A stretch of DNA of 64,000 bases from a virus. The translations under genes were made by a program, and so were the position numbers. Of the stretch, positions 26,001 through 34,042 are shown in pieces (position 1 is the stretch's first letter; every line of letters starts with the position of its first letter). Below the pieces are notes generated by a model. The model made no database searches. It was not told where the DNA came from and was given only the letters and a program-made list of their open reading frames with translations. The stretch spans positions 158,006 to 222,005 of the IMG/VR virus record IMGVR_UViG_3300009514_000001, one strand, 5' to 3'.

Positions 26001-27999
26001 CACCGGTCGGGTTGGCAACATCGACACCCGCAGCCCCCGAGGCCAGGTCAGCCGCATCCACGAGGATGCGAGCATGGTCCGAGGACCCCACAATGGGGAA
26101 GTAGGGGTCGTTGCCGAGAATCGTGTGCAGGGCCGGAGTTGCCTCAGAGGTGTCGAAGGTGATGGTGACCACCTCCTCCACCGGACCCGTCTGAAGAGGA
26201 TTCGGGTTGCCCTCGATGCGGGAGTCGGGCAGAAGCTCAGAGCCGCTGGGAAACTGCACGGCGATACCCGCGAGGCCGGCACTCTTGGTGCCAAAATAGG
26301 CGTCGAACAGGTCCGTCCCGTCGTCGTTGCGCATCGTGTAGGTGCCGACCGTAGCGCTGCCCGGAACGGCGACCTGGAGAGTGTACTCGTCGTCGACGAT
26401 GGTGTTGTAGTAGAAGGTCGCGAAGACCGTCGCACCGACCGCGATGGGCTCGGCGAGAGTGACCTGGGAGGACGTCGAGTCGACACTCAGGACCGTCACC
26501 GGACCGCGGTCGATGGCGTCCTGGAGGGAGAACCCCCAGTAGGCCGTGACGAGGTCGGGGCGTTCCGTCGGGAGGTCGATGCGACCGTTGGTAATGTCGC
26601 CGAAGAGACTGGCTCCCAAGGGGGTCGAACGACCGTTACCCGTGGTGGGCTGGAACGGAAGCTGGAACACCCGGCGGCTGTCCACGGGGGGAGTGACGCT
26701 CGTGTCCGTCACCGGAGAGCAGACCTCCAGGTAGGCCTTGTTGTCGACGAGAGTCGCCGAGACCTGTTGGGTCCCGAAGGGGGTGAATCCCTCGGTGGAT
26801 TGCCCTTCGCTGATGAGGGAGGCCGTACCCCAGACGATGAGGTCATCCTTGAGGACGAAGTCGACCTCGTTGATGAAGTCGCTTCGGTCAGGGGTGATAC
26901 CGGCCTGGAGAATCTGGATGATGCCCCGGTGGGCCAGGTAGTCGAAGGTGTCCTGCCACGAGTTGAAGAAGTACGTGACGGAGACCAACTGACCGGCGGC
27001 GGGAGCGAAGTCGAGGGTGACGGTTCCGGCTCCGCCGTCGACGGCGGAGGGGGTCACCTGGACGTTGTCCACCAGAACCGTCACCCGAGCGGGGTCGGTC
27101 GTGGTGATGCCACCGTTGGAACCATCGACGATGGGACGCTGGAACGTCTTGAACACGCGGTTACGTGCCGTGAAGGCGTCCTGAGGGAGTCCGAAGATGC
27201 CGTTGGCGGAGCCGTCGCCGACACGGATGTCGTTGTCCGCCGTCAGGATGATGGCCGTGTCGCCCTCATTATTCAGGAACGTCCCGACACTCAGAGAACC
27301 AACAGCCTGGCCCTGGATGAGGGCGGCTGCCTGGGTTGCCGTGAAGCTGCCTGCTGGGAGGGTGATGGTCACCTCGGCGAGCTGGTCGATGGTGATCTTC
27401 AGCTCGTCCGTGACCCCCGCTGTGATGACATAGAACTCACCCGCACCGAGACCGATCTCGCCTCGGATGGCAGCCGCCTCCGCCGTGACCTGGTCAGACA
27501 GGTCGTCGGTCGTGAGGGTGTCCGTCCGGTTGAACTGGTAGGTGACCTGAACCTGGTCGCCAGATGCTGGCTCCTGAGCGAGAGTCACAACACCTCGGGC
27601 ACCGTCGACAGCCAGAACGACGATCTGGTCGCCGTTGATGAACGCCTGGACGTCCTGACGGTTGTTACTTGTGGTGCCCGTCCCGTCGCCGGTGACGATG
27701 GGGAAGTTGCGAACCTGGACACGGTTCCGAACGCCATCGGAGTCGCCCAGGACGACCTGGCCGGTCGCGGTGATTTCCACCACAGACCTTCCGGCCATAT
27801 CCTCCTTGACGACCAATTGGTCGACAGTGGACGAGGAACCCCGAACGACTTCGAGGCTACCCTGGAACAGGACCTCGTTACCCGTGCCGATGAGGACGGG
27901 AACCTTCACCGCCGACAGGGTGCCCGCAATCGGGTTCTCGAACTGCGTCCGGACGTAAACGCCAGGGAACGCGAAGTTGTTGCCGGGGAAATCAGCCAT
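23059..27999 (-). CDS. Tail sheath protein, unusually large (1646 aa)
   Basis: ATG 27999 follows an AGGTAGGA site. The N-terminus (NFAFPGVYVRTQFEN) has the PGVYV motif of contractile sheath proteins. The last 300 residues (IVDALNQRTTELVEGFYLAA, VGFDQLGRKLDP, IPGILTQVEGRLAKTFSDLV, PVFPLLFILVTFNLRSSL) match the conserved sheath C-terminal domain that binds tube and neighbouring subunits. Usual sheaths are 400-700 residues. Here about 900-1100 residues of Ala/Thr/Val-rich beta-type sequence, with repeated VTVTYFFNSWQDT/VQVTYQFNR-like strands, are inserted between the ends. They probably form extra domains on the outside of the tail. Late structural gene expected to be strongly expressed. Many long frames on the other strand are mirror artefacts. 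Confidence 0.92.
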   Translation of the reverse strand: MADFPGNNFAFPGVYVRTQFENPIAGTLSAVKVPVLIGTGNEVLFQGSLEVVRGSSSTVDQLVVKEDMAGRSVVEITATGQVVLGDSDGVRNRVQVRNFPIVTGDGTGTTSNNRQDVQAFINGDQIVVLAVDGARGVVTLAQEPASGDQVQVTYQFNRTDTLTTDDLSDQVTAEAAAIRGEIGLGAGEFYVITAGVTDELKITIDQLAEVTITLPAGSFTATQAAALIQGQAVGSLSVGTFLNNEGDTAIILTADNDIRVGDGSANGIFGLPQDAFTARNRVFKTFQRPIVDGSNGGITTTDPARVTVLVDNVQVTPSAVDGGAGTVTLDFAPAAGQLVSVTYFFNSWQDTFDYLAHRGIIQILQAGITPDRSDFINEVDFVLKDDLIVWGTASLISEGQSTEGFTPFGTQQVSATLVDNKAYLEVCSPVTDTSVTPPVDSRRVFQLPFQPTTGNGRSTPLGASLFGDITNGRIDLPTERPDLVTAYWGFSLQDAIDRGPVTVLSVDSTSSQVTLAEPIAVGATVFATFYYNTIVDDEYTLQVAVPGSATVGTYTMRNDDGTDLFDAYFGTKSAGLAGIAVQFPSGSELLPDSRIEGNPNPLQTGPVEEVVTITFDTSEATPALHTILGNDPYFPIVGSSDHARILVDAADLASGAAGVDVANPTGVGTGFFASLIGDEIVYDAASGATTYDITAANNTVSLTVDDRLVSATVTPSAGLTLADFVTAINTAAVAVGAEPRYVSATRFTGPVTVVAGEYDDITLHYTGDVTGVSGNHEATIAPGTYNSVTALVSAINTALSAINGAALLEATVTAFADADARIVFEMTSLGAGDAAGFIEFITDATPAEDFSTLAGIDTAAATGGTQTKLYNGPIARRFTVGAGALNHDRLILRNRLVPGSGSLAPYQPAAQASLTVQGTSASAETGLAQQETGLGGFSATVQPATILAEVGFVNGQGTGFADAQDSQPLVIFYDGTGTQPVNNVFKFTMDGTSVTVVFTASAAGTATALGPGSIAGTVIEQIAAEMSAQGFGASAAAVLAAGLVRQEGAGFRLVSARDDQFSSVVIGSGNANGEFSLADDTSDLRDPVDVRVLASALMSHHSSSGTFASVYMLDFATPAATYFAAEALAFVATDNVGLEYLALQSQSTGSGSSIAWSTPTTDDILAIGTNLLDTAGDGAVGEDGISGFYVTSSDPADGSGSADTSVFNTGTGQDGVVGQTYRDLVTGLTLSVLEREGGFGYPDGETFTIVVSKTFVADSNIPRNAIGGVELLVTNTAGTNPTDTAIIETFKKSGNEPAVGDLYYVTYSFVKDDFSTQIFTKLNVIEQTFGTRSSDNPVSLAAFLMLINGAVGIAIKQVPKDEGSAFASETAYLEALNDLTKPLPGGLLPDVLVPLKGDSLSFFQLLGQHVDVQSSLRFRQERTAIIGLTPSVTPQQVGGIAQQLSNQRLRLVYPDSVELTIVDALNQRTTELVEGFYLAAALAGSVVDPNLDVATPWTNRFIVGFDQLGRKLDPVEQQQAAVSGVTVLAEKNPNLVVLQGLTTDVSNILTKLPTIILIADEVQQRSRATLENFIGVKFIPGILTQVEGRLAKTFSDLVAAQIVSAYGRITAEVDVEDPTTANVEAFYSPVFPLLFILVTFNLRSSL

Positions 28000-28141
28000 G
28001 GTGTTGTCCTACCTCTCGTCTCTCGATGCCCATCCCAGGGAGGTGTCTCATCTGATCCCGCTCCGGCGGGTTCGGAAGCACAAGTAGATGTTCATCTCTC
28101 CTCATCTGAACCGACATATCGAGAAAGCCGTAGGCGAGGTG

Positions 28142-28666
28142 TCAGACCCGCCTTCGTTGTCTCCTAAACTCTCGAAGGCGGGACGAGCCCGCGTCGAACT
28201 TACGATTTTCGGACGTCACGAACCGGTCGTCCTTCCTAAGGACGCTCATAGCCGCATTATGGAAGGCTCGATGGTTTCGTTTCGACTGAAGAGAATCCCG
28301 ATCGGCAACCGTGTAGGTGCCGTTGGGAAGACGGCCAAGAGCCTCGGAACCTCTCACTCCTGAGGGGAGGCCCCGAAGAAGCTCTCTCTTGTGGGCCTCT
28401 CTCTGCTCAATAACCAAACGACTCCTCTCAGCGCTCGCCCCGATGACCCGGTCGACATTCGCGTCGATGGCATCGACCCCAGTGTTCTGGGGGACTGGAC
28501 CGGCATTGGTGTGGTCATGATTGAAGGTGTAGCTGAGGCCAGAGGGAGGAAGTCTCTTGGCCGAGGCGCTGCACGATGGGCACGCTCTCGACTCGGAAGC
28601 CTTCGTCGCCTTGCCTGACCTCCCAAACCGGAGGCCGCACTCGCATTGATACTCATACAGAGGAAT
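28142..28666 (-). CDS. FmdB-like zinc-ribbon protein with apparent ATT start (174 aa)
   Basis: An open frame runs from a stop at about 28700 to the stop at 28142. The first residues that match the family, (M)PLYEYQCECGLRFG with CPSC about 25 residues later, begin at ATT 28666-28664, six bases after GGGAGGGC. FmdB-type proteins nearly always start MPxYEYxC, so ATT seems to be the real start codon; no ATG, GTG or TTG lies nearby (the first TTG is 84 codons in). Residues 90-174 are basic and helical and lack a known motif. It lies between the sheath and a structural gene, so it is probably co-expressed with virion genes. A second FmdB-like protein is encoded at 59151-59546. Confidence 0.7.
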   Translation of the reverse strand: MPLYEYQCECGLRFGRSGKATKASESRACPSCSASAKRLPPSGLSYTFNHDHTNAGPVPQNTGVDAIDANVDRVIGASAERSRLVIEQREAHKRELLRGLPSGVRGSEALGRLPNGTYTVADRDSLQSKRNHRAFHNAAMSVLRKDDRFVTSENRKFDAGSSRLREFRRQRRRV

Positions 28667-28717
28667 CGGTCTGCCCTCCCTTCCGTCCGTCTTCTACTTG
28701 TGGCCACTATAGACGGG

Positions 28718-29998
28718 TCAACGGATGGTCTCGAAATTCCTGTTGGCATTGATGAAGAACGGGTCCTCGAAGGCGGATAGGCCGAGCTTGGCCAGAAGGT
28801 GTAAGTTGTTCTTCGCCAGGGCGATGGTATCCGGGTCCAGGGACCGCAGAGCCACCGCAGTGAGCTGGTCAGAAGAGCCCAGGGAGAACCGGCGGAACAC
28901 ACCCACCAGGGGCTCGTGAATCTTCCAGTCCGTCTGCACTCGAAGGTTGACTGTGGCGCCGTAGAAGAAGTCCTCGGCGTTCTGGTCGTAGATTTCCTCG
29001 GTCTCGCCGCCCCAGGAGACCTCTTCGATTTCAATTCCCTCGGTCGAGAGGCGGCCTCGAAGAACGCCCTCATACCAGATGAACATCAGGTCCAACATCT
29101 CCCTCTGGTCGTCGATGTCCCGAGCCCACAGATCGACATCCACATTAATGTCGACCCGGCCACCGTACTCCATCACGCCGAACTCACGGATGTCCGTGAC
29201 GACGACGGCCAGCTGGTCGCCTGGAGTGATACGACGCCCGAAGGCAAGGACGGCCCCGGGAATGGCCTGGAAGTGGGCCAGGTCAGTGGCGATGTCGAAG
29301 GGCCCGGTCTTGACCCCTTCATAACGGTAGTCAGCCGAGAGGGTCAGGCCTTGGGGCAGCGGCTCCGTGAGTGTGATCTCCCCCGTCTCCGAGTCGGCGG
29401 TGAAGTTGACTCCCTCAATGAGCTTCCAGTTCGAGGGCAGCTCGTACAGAGTCAGGGTGTCCGGGATGTACCCGCCCTGCTCCAGGAACCCCACCGTGGG
29501 GCTCACCATCTCCACACCCTCGTTGATGACAGATAGCTTGGGGCTGACAACAAACCGGTGGAACCCTGTCAACACCTGGTCTGCGGTGGGGAATTGGCCC
29601 GCTGGAAGGAACTCTCGGAACCCACCAACGGATTCAACCTCACTCTCGGTTATGTCGATGATGTAGATGCCAGGAGGACTAGGGAAGATGCCGTCATTGA
29701 GTTGGATAGCGAGGGAGTTCTCCCGAACAAACTCGATGGACAGACCAGGCTTGGTCGCGTCCGTCTTGGCCCGGACGACGTAGCTCGTCTTGTGTCCCTG
29801 GAAGTTGTCCCAGGTCAGGCGACGATGCGAGCCACTGCTTGTGCGGATGACAATACCCCTCTGCGGACGCTGCTCGAACGAGTACTTACCCTGGATGTTT
29901 TCCACCAGGTCGTCTCTGAACCGAGGGTGGTAGCTCCACAGGAGCCTCGTCTCCTCGATGAGCCTGTCGTTGAGGGCCCCGCTGCCGTAGAAGAACAT
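28718..29998 (-). CDS. Virion structural protein, neck or tail completion type (426 aa)
   Basis: ATG 29998 has GGAGG seven bases upstream. The product is rich in beta strands (VVSPKLSVINEGVEMVSPTV, TLTEPLPQGLTLSADYRYEG) with a domain near residues 270-390 (DINVDVDLWARDIDDQREML, DLMFIWYEG) typical of proteins at the tail-to-neck boundary. It sits directly before the sheath gene, where tail completion proteins usually lie. No enzymatic residues are evident. Confidence 0.55.
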   Translation of the reverse strand: MFFYGSGALNDRLIEETRLLWSYHPRFRDDLVENIQGKYSFEQRPQRGIVIRTSSGSHRRLTWDNFQGHKTSYVVRAKTDATKPGLSIEFVRENSLAIQLNDGIFPSPPGIYIIDITESEVESVGGFREFLPAGQFPTADQVLTGFHRFVVSPKLSVINEGVEMVSPTVGFLEQGGYIPDTLTLYELPSNWKLIEGVNFTADSETGEITLTEPLPQGLTLSADYRYEGVKTGPFDIATDLAHFQAIPGAVLAFGRRITPGDQLAVVVTDIREFGVMEYGGRVDINVDVDLWARDIDDQREMLDLMFIWYEGVLRGRLSTEGIEIEEVSWGGETEEIYDQNAEDFFYGATVNLRVQTDWKIHEPLVGVFRRFSLGSSDQLTAVALRSLDPDTIALAKNNLHLLAKLGLSAFEDPFFINANRNFETIR

Positions 29999-30036
29999 GA
30001 GCCAACCTCCATCACCAAGGGTTGGCTATAGCCCAG

Positions 30037-30435
30037 CTAAAGCACCTCCAATACCTCAAGAAGACCTTCGTTCCCCGTCTCTCGTCGGAGATCAACGAGC
30101 AACAGACCGTCAGTGGCCTCGTTCCAAGCACGCAACTGCTGGTGAGCCTTCGCAAGAAGGTCGAGGTCGACCTCTCGGGTGTACTCCAAAAAACAGGTCC
30201 CACGAGCCCACTGGTAGGGAACCCAACCAACGTGGACGTACGGAGGAAAAGGTGCCTCCCTGGAGCCAAGGACCTCCAGATTCAAAGCTTCCTCCCCGTC
30301 GACCGTTCGGTAATCCTCGACGGACAGGAAAAGGTCGGCCGAACTAGCCTGTCGACACTTCGCAATCAGGCCCACGACCGACTTCCGGCCCGACTTCCGG
30401 CCGAGAAGGGACAACACCTTTTGTTTCAGAGACAC
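30037..30435 (-). CDS. Unrecognised small protein (132 aa)
   Basis: GTG 30435 is ten bases after GAGGAGG that lies in the end of the ATPase gene, 2 nt after its stop. The product has a basic N-terminus (KVLSLLGRKSGRKS) and a globular part with YVHVGWVPYQWARGTCF. Close linkage to the actin-like ATPase suggests a partner role, for example a DNA-binding adaptor, but nothing in the sequence proves this. Confidence 0.5.
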   Translation of the reverse strand: MSLKQKVLSLLGRKSGRKSVVGLIAKCRQASSADLFLSVEDYRTVDGEEALNLEVLGSREAPFPPYVHVGWVPYQWARGTCFLEYTREVDLDLLAKAHQQLRAWNEATDGLLLVDLRRETGNEGLLEVLEVL

Positions 30436-30437
30436 GC

Positions 30438-32555
30438 TTAGTCGACCTCCTCGTACTCCTCCATGGCCTGGATGAGGAGGCCGCGGGCAACCGCGTTGAG
30501 GGGGTTCTCCGCCTGACGGATTTCGCTGATCTTGATGGGGAACCGGCGGCGGTGCTTCTTGAAGACCTTCTGGAAGAGATCCATGAACCCACCAGCCTTC
30601 GAGGTCCCTCCGCTGACGATGATGGGGATGGGGTTCGTCAGCTCAATCTGACAGTTCGCCACGAACTGCTCCGCCACCTTCTTGAGGGCGTAGGAGATAA
30701 GTTCCTCGTAGTAGAAGGACAGCGCCTCCCGGTCCCGGAACTTGGACTCCTCGCCTTCACTCGGGTCGAGGAGGTTGATCCCGGCCTCCTTGATGCGACA
30801 GATGCGAGAACGCGTCGAGTTACGGCTCTTGGCCGCCCCCGCGTCAATCCAGTCGCCACAGTTGTGGACAACCATACCCGGAGAGGAGAAGGAGTGATGT
30901 TTAGAGGCTACTCGGACATCGTAGACCCTGCCGTCGTAGGGAACTTGGTCAACCCTCTTAACGACGAAACAGGCGAAGTCCGGCTTCTGTGGGTGGAGGT
31001 TGACACCTTCGTGTGCAAGGAGAGTGTCCAGAAGGGTCTTGGATAGGTGACCGACAATACGAACGTCGTAACAAGGCTTACGACCCTCGATTCGCACCCC
31101 CTTTGAGTTGATTCCGCCCTGTCTGGGCGGTCTCTTGAGGACACTATGGCGAATTCCGAACCTGTTGAGTAGGTGATGCACCAACAACACCACATGTAGA
31201 GAGGTGTTGTGGATGGTGTGGCGCTTCTCCTCTTCCGTCGAGTCGCTATCCAGAAGACCCTCCAAAACCCCAAGTGCCATGCTGTCGGGGATATTACGCA
31301 CACTCAGAGGAAACGTCTTCTCCCCCTTCTCGTCGTAAAACCGGGCCTTCAGGTGCCGGGCGACAGGTGTGAGGTGGAGCTTTACCCTCGTAAGGTTCTC
31401 CTTCGGGTCATCAACGACCTCTACCTCACGATGAAACAGGACGGAGCACACCTGGGCATACTTGCGAACCAGGTGTTGGTCCCTGCGGTTGATTGCAAAC
31501 TGGACGAACCGCGAGTCCTCTGTCCGGGGTCCGCAAGAGCCGTCCCCCAGAAACATACCCAGGAATTTGCCTAGGTTCCTGGCAGTGGCAACGGTAATAT
31601 TCCGGCCCCCAAGGCGACCGAAGTAGTAAGGCCCAGAACACTTCTTCTCAGTCTGGATAGTCGGAACCCCGACAACGTCCCCCTCCCGAAGAGAGCCTGC
31701 GGCTACCCATTGCCAGCCGAACCGATCCCTCACGAAAACCCGGTGATCTCGGGTCATCTTGTGAGAGAACGCGGGAAGGTGCTCCAGGAACACCTCCACC
31801 AAAGAGTCCCGAGAACCGTTGTCCATCCTCTCTAGGACTTCGACAAACCTCCCCTGGGCGTCGAGAACGTAATCCCCCTCGCGTACCTCGGCCATCGGCA
31901 CAACGCCGCGACGGGTAATAACAGGAAAATCCCCCGCCAAACATCTGGAAATCGAAAATTCCAGGACCGGTCGGGTCTTGAAGCTCAGAGCGACATTCGT
32001 CATCCCCGATCCGAACGACATCGAGATACCAGTGTAGTCGTCCTTGAGGCCCTCGGAGAAGACGATGGCCATGGCCTCGTTCGAGTCCCAGGCCTCGTAG
32101 CCGCACTCGGTGATGATGCGCTCGAAGGCCTTCTTGTGGTAGATCACGTCCCTATCTGCGTCGATGGGGGCGGCGGGGACGCTGTAGTAGCAAATCTCCC
32201 CTTCCTCCTGAGGCTCGCCCAGGACGCTCCTCACCAGGATGCCGAGGATTTCGAGAGAGTCCACCTCGCTGGCCGACACAAGACCCTGGGCGAGAGGACG
32301 CCGGGCCTCCTCCCTCATGATGCCGGCAAGCTCCATGGCGTCATCGCCGACGACGATGAGGTCCTGGTCGCGCTCGACGAACGTGATCTTGCTCCGGCGG
32401 AGCATCTTCCGGTCGTCCTTGTCCAACGTGATGAACGCGTCGCGGACACGACGGTAGCTCACCTTGTCCGCCGTCTGCCTGGCCGCGACAAGATTCATGG
32501 TTCCGATGTCGAGGCCTATGCCTTTAACCACTTGAACTTGTTTATCTTTTCCCAT
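30438..32555 (-). CDS. Actin-like ATPase (ParM/Alp type) interrupted by an intein
   Basis: ATG 32555 starts a 705-residue precursor. Residues 1-204 and 566-705 form an actin-like protein of 344 residues after splicing. They show phosphate-1 motif GIGLDIGTMNLVA, phosphate-2 region GISMSFGSGMTNVALSF, then after the intein CGDWIDAGAAKSRN (the GGDWID-like segment) and the adenosine motif IPIIVSGGTSKAGGF. ParM-type filaments move plasmid or phage DNA, and phages use them to position DNA or replication sites. The intein sits between conserved strands of the ATPase core, so it must be removed for activity. The gene is followed closely by a small gene that could encode an adaptor. Confidence 0.85.
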   Translation of the reverse strand: MGKDKQVQVVKGIGLDIGTMNLVAARQTADKVSYRRVRDAFITLDKDDRKMLRRSKITFVERDQDLIVVGDDAMELAGIMREEARRPLAQGLVSASEVDSLEILGILVRSVLGEPQEEGEICYYSVPAAPIDADRDVIYHKKAFERIITECGYEAWDSNEAMAIVFSEGLKDDYTGISMSFGSGMTNVALSFKTRPVLEFSISRCLAGDFPVITRRGVVPMAEVREGDYVLDAQGRFVEVLERMDNGSRDSLVEVFLEHLPAFSHKMTRDHRVFVRDRFGWQWVAAGSLREGDVVGVPTIQTEKKCSGPYYFGRLGGRNITVATARNLGKFLGMFLGDGSCGPRTEDSRFVQFAINRRDQHLVRKYAQVCSVLFHREVEVVDDPKENLTRVKLHLTPVARHLKARFYDEKGEKTFPLSVRNIPDSMALGVLEGLLDSDSTEEEKRHTIHNTSLHVVLLVHHLLNRFGIRHSVLKRPPRQGGINSKGVRIEGRKPCYDVRIVGHLSKTLLDTLLAHEGVNLHPQKPDFACFVVKRVDQVPYDGRVYDVRVASKHHSFSSPGMVVHNCGDWIDAGAAKSRNSTRSRICRIKEAGINLLDPSEGEESKFRDREALSFYYEELISYALKKVAEQFVANCQIELTNPIPIIVSGGTSKAGGFMDLFQKVFKKHRRRFPIKISEIRQAENPLNAVARGLLIQAMEEYEEVD
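30861..31943 (-). mobile_element. Intein with LAGLIDADG endonuclease in the actin-like ATPase
   Basis: The intein spans residues 205-565 of the precursor. It begins with Cys (CLAGDFPVITRRGVVPMAEV, block A), has a block-B-type TRDHRVFV, two LAGLIDADG helices (LGKFLGMFLGDGSC and ALGVLEGLLDSDSTEE), a block-F-like YDVRVASKHHSF and ends HN followed by Cys (HN|CGDW). All residues required for canonical splicing (Cys1, block B His, His-Asn, Cys+1) are seen. Both acidic endonuclease residues are present, so it may still be mobile. Confidence 0.93.
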
Positions 32556-33316
32556 GACTCAACTCCTCAACCGAAGTAATAACGAGGTCCCGGCAGAAGT
32601 CTCGGCGGTCTCTCAAGTCACTCTCCCACAGCCTCAAAACGCCGTAACCTCGATTCCTCAGAAAAGAGTCACATGAGGCATCCAGGCGTCGTCGAATGCG
32701 TTGTCTCTCAGACAATTTGTCTGGGCTATACAAAGATGGATTGGCATGCCAAAAGTCGCCGTCCACTGTGTAATACCCGAGAGGGTGTTGCGCCTCGAGC
32801 TTCTGGTTCAATTCCTCCGAAAAAAAAAACTTGGCCATTCTTGCAGGCGAAGCCTCTCTCAACTTCTGCCGGTACTCCCTGGCCTTGTCAGGGCCGTACA
32901 CCTCTTCGTATGTTTTCCCTTTCTTCTCCTGGGTGTGCTTACGGATACCCCGAGTGATCCTACTCACATAGGAGGGGTCTTCATAGAGATGCCGCACCCG
33001 AGGGACAGGGTTTGCTTCCCCTCGTTGGGATTCTCCAAAGCCGGGATTGTCCTGGTGCCTTCGTCGGAGAGGGTTCTGATCCCCTTCGAGCCAGGGCCTC
33101 TCCTTGACGCCGAAATTGGGGTTGAGAATACCTTTTGGCCTTGGCCTTCTCAGAGTGTCCACGCTCAACCCAGGTCTTCGTCCTCAACCCATGCCTACGC
33201 AACTCCCTAGACAGAACCCCGTCACCACATCGTAGTCTTTTCCTTAGCCCCTTCATAGTGATGTCAGGATTCTCGGAGAAAATCTCCTCCAATTCCTCTT
33301 TGGGTATTTGTCTCAC
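32542..33316 (-). pseudogene. Frameshifted Vsr-like homing endonuclease gene
   Basis: A GTG start at 33316 (AGAGG site upstream) opens a frame with a helix-turn-helix (KGLRKRLRCGDGVLSRELRR). At an A-run on the minus strand (33133-33136) homology leaves this frame and continues in another: GILNPNFGVKERPWLEGDQN, a NUMOD3-like repeat, then a Vsr/EDxHD-like nuclease core (GYYTVDGDFWHANPSL, RRLDASCDSFLRNRGYGVLR, LWESDL). With AAA in place of AAAA the two halves join perfectly (KAKGILNPN). The gene is thus broken by one base, unless +1 slippage or a sequencing error is involved. It ends 14 bp inside the start of the intein-bearing ATPase gene. Confidence 0.75.
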
Positions 33317-33328
33317 CGCAACCTCTCT

Positions 33329-34042
33329 CTAGGAATTGCGTCTGAACTTCCGTAGGCCAGCAGCAGCGCTGCTCGCATCCTCGTCCTTGGCCTCCGTTGA
33401 CTGCACCGAGACCTCCTTGTCCTTGTCCACAAGGCCCGAAGGAATGAACATCGGCTCGGACTCCTCCTCTATCGGAATCGACACCCTACCACCCGAGGAG
33501 GATGTCTCCGGAGTCTGTTGTACAGACACGACCTGTACATGACCTCCGCCCATCTGGCGCATCGTAGCAGCCACCGCAGCTCCTACCGTGGCTGCCAGTG
33601 TCTCTGCATCTGGGCGAGACATGAGGGCAGTCTGGATGGTTTGGAGGGTGAGTTCCATGGTCTCGCACAATTGTCGAAGACCTAGGACCTCCTCTTTCAG
33701 GGCCTTCACCTCTCGCTGGACGTCAGCAGACGGAGGTGGCGGAGTTGGAGCCGGCGTGGGTCTCTGCTGGCGTGGGCGAGCAGGCCTCTGGGGTTGTCTC
33801 GGAGGTCTTGACGGCGTCGGTATTGGGTATCTGGACATGGGTGTTCTCTCGATGTAGGTCACCTCGACAGCTCTGAGAAGACGGTACCTCTTGAGGTCAC
33901 GAGACCCCCGGGCCAGCTTCTCAGGTACCTGGGCGACCTCTCCCTTCCGTAGCTCCACACCCAGGTCTGCTAGGTTGAGGTGACCACACAGGCAGAGGAT
34001 ACGGGCGTATCTAGGAACTGGGGAAGGAATCGAGGGCACCAT
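33329..34042 (-). CDS. Structural protein with Pro/Arg-rich linker and coiled coil (238 aa)
   Basis: I choose ATG 34042, six bases after GAGG inside the end of the upstream gene; an earlier in-frame start would be only a shadow of that gene. Residues 1-65 form a small domain (LCLCGHLNLADLGVELRKGE, ARGSRDLKRY) of the type seen in phage neck/tail adaptors. A stretch of about 45 Pro/Arg/Gln residues and a heptad-rich segment (DVQREVKALKEEVLGLRQLC) follow, then a low-complexity tail. Its place among head-tail genes suggests a minor virion component. Confidence 0.5.
   Translation of the reverse strand: MVPSIPSPVPRYARILCLCGHLNLADLGVELRKGEVAQVPEKLARGSRDLKRYRLLRAVEVTYIERTPMSRYPIPTPSRPPRQPQRPARPRQQRPTPAPTPPPPSADVQREVKALKEEVLGLRQLCETMELTLQTIQTALMSRPDAETLAATVGAAVAATMRQMGGGHVQVVSVQQTPETSSSGGRVSIPIEEESEPMFIPSGLVDKDKEVSVQSTEAKDEDASSAAAGLRKFRRNS

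Noticed and set aside
24697-28167. 1156-codon open frame on the plus strand
   Set aside because: It is antisense to the clear tail sheath gene, is rich in R, D, E, G and H as expected for a mirror of GC-rich codons, and shows no domain or ribosome site.
28354-29073. 239-codon minus-strand frame between sheath and structural genes
   Set aside because: It overlaps the 426-aa gene and the FmdB-like gene in another frame; the FmdB frame has the recognisable zinc ribbon.
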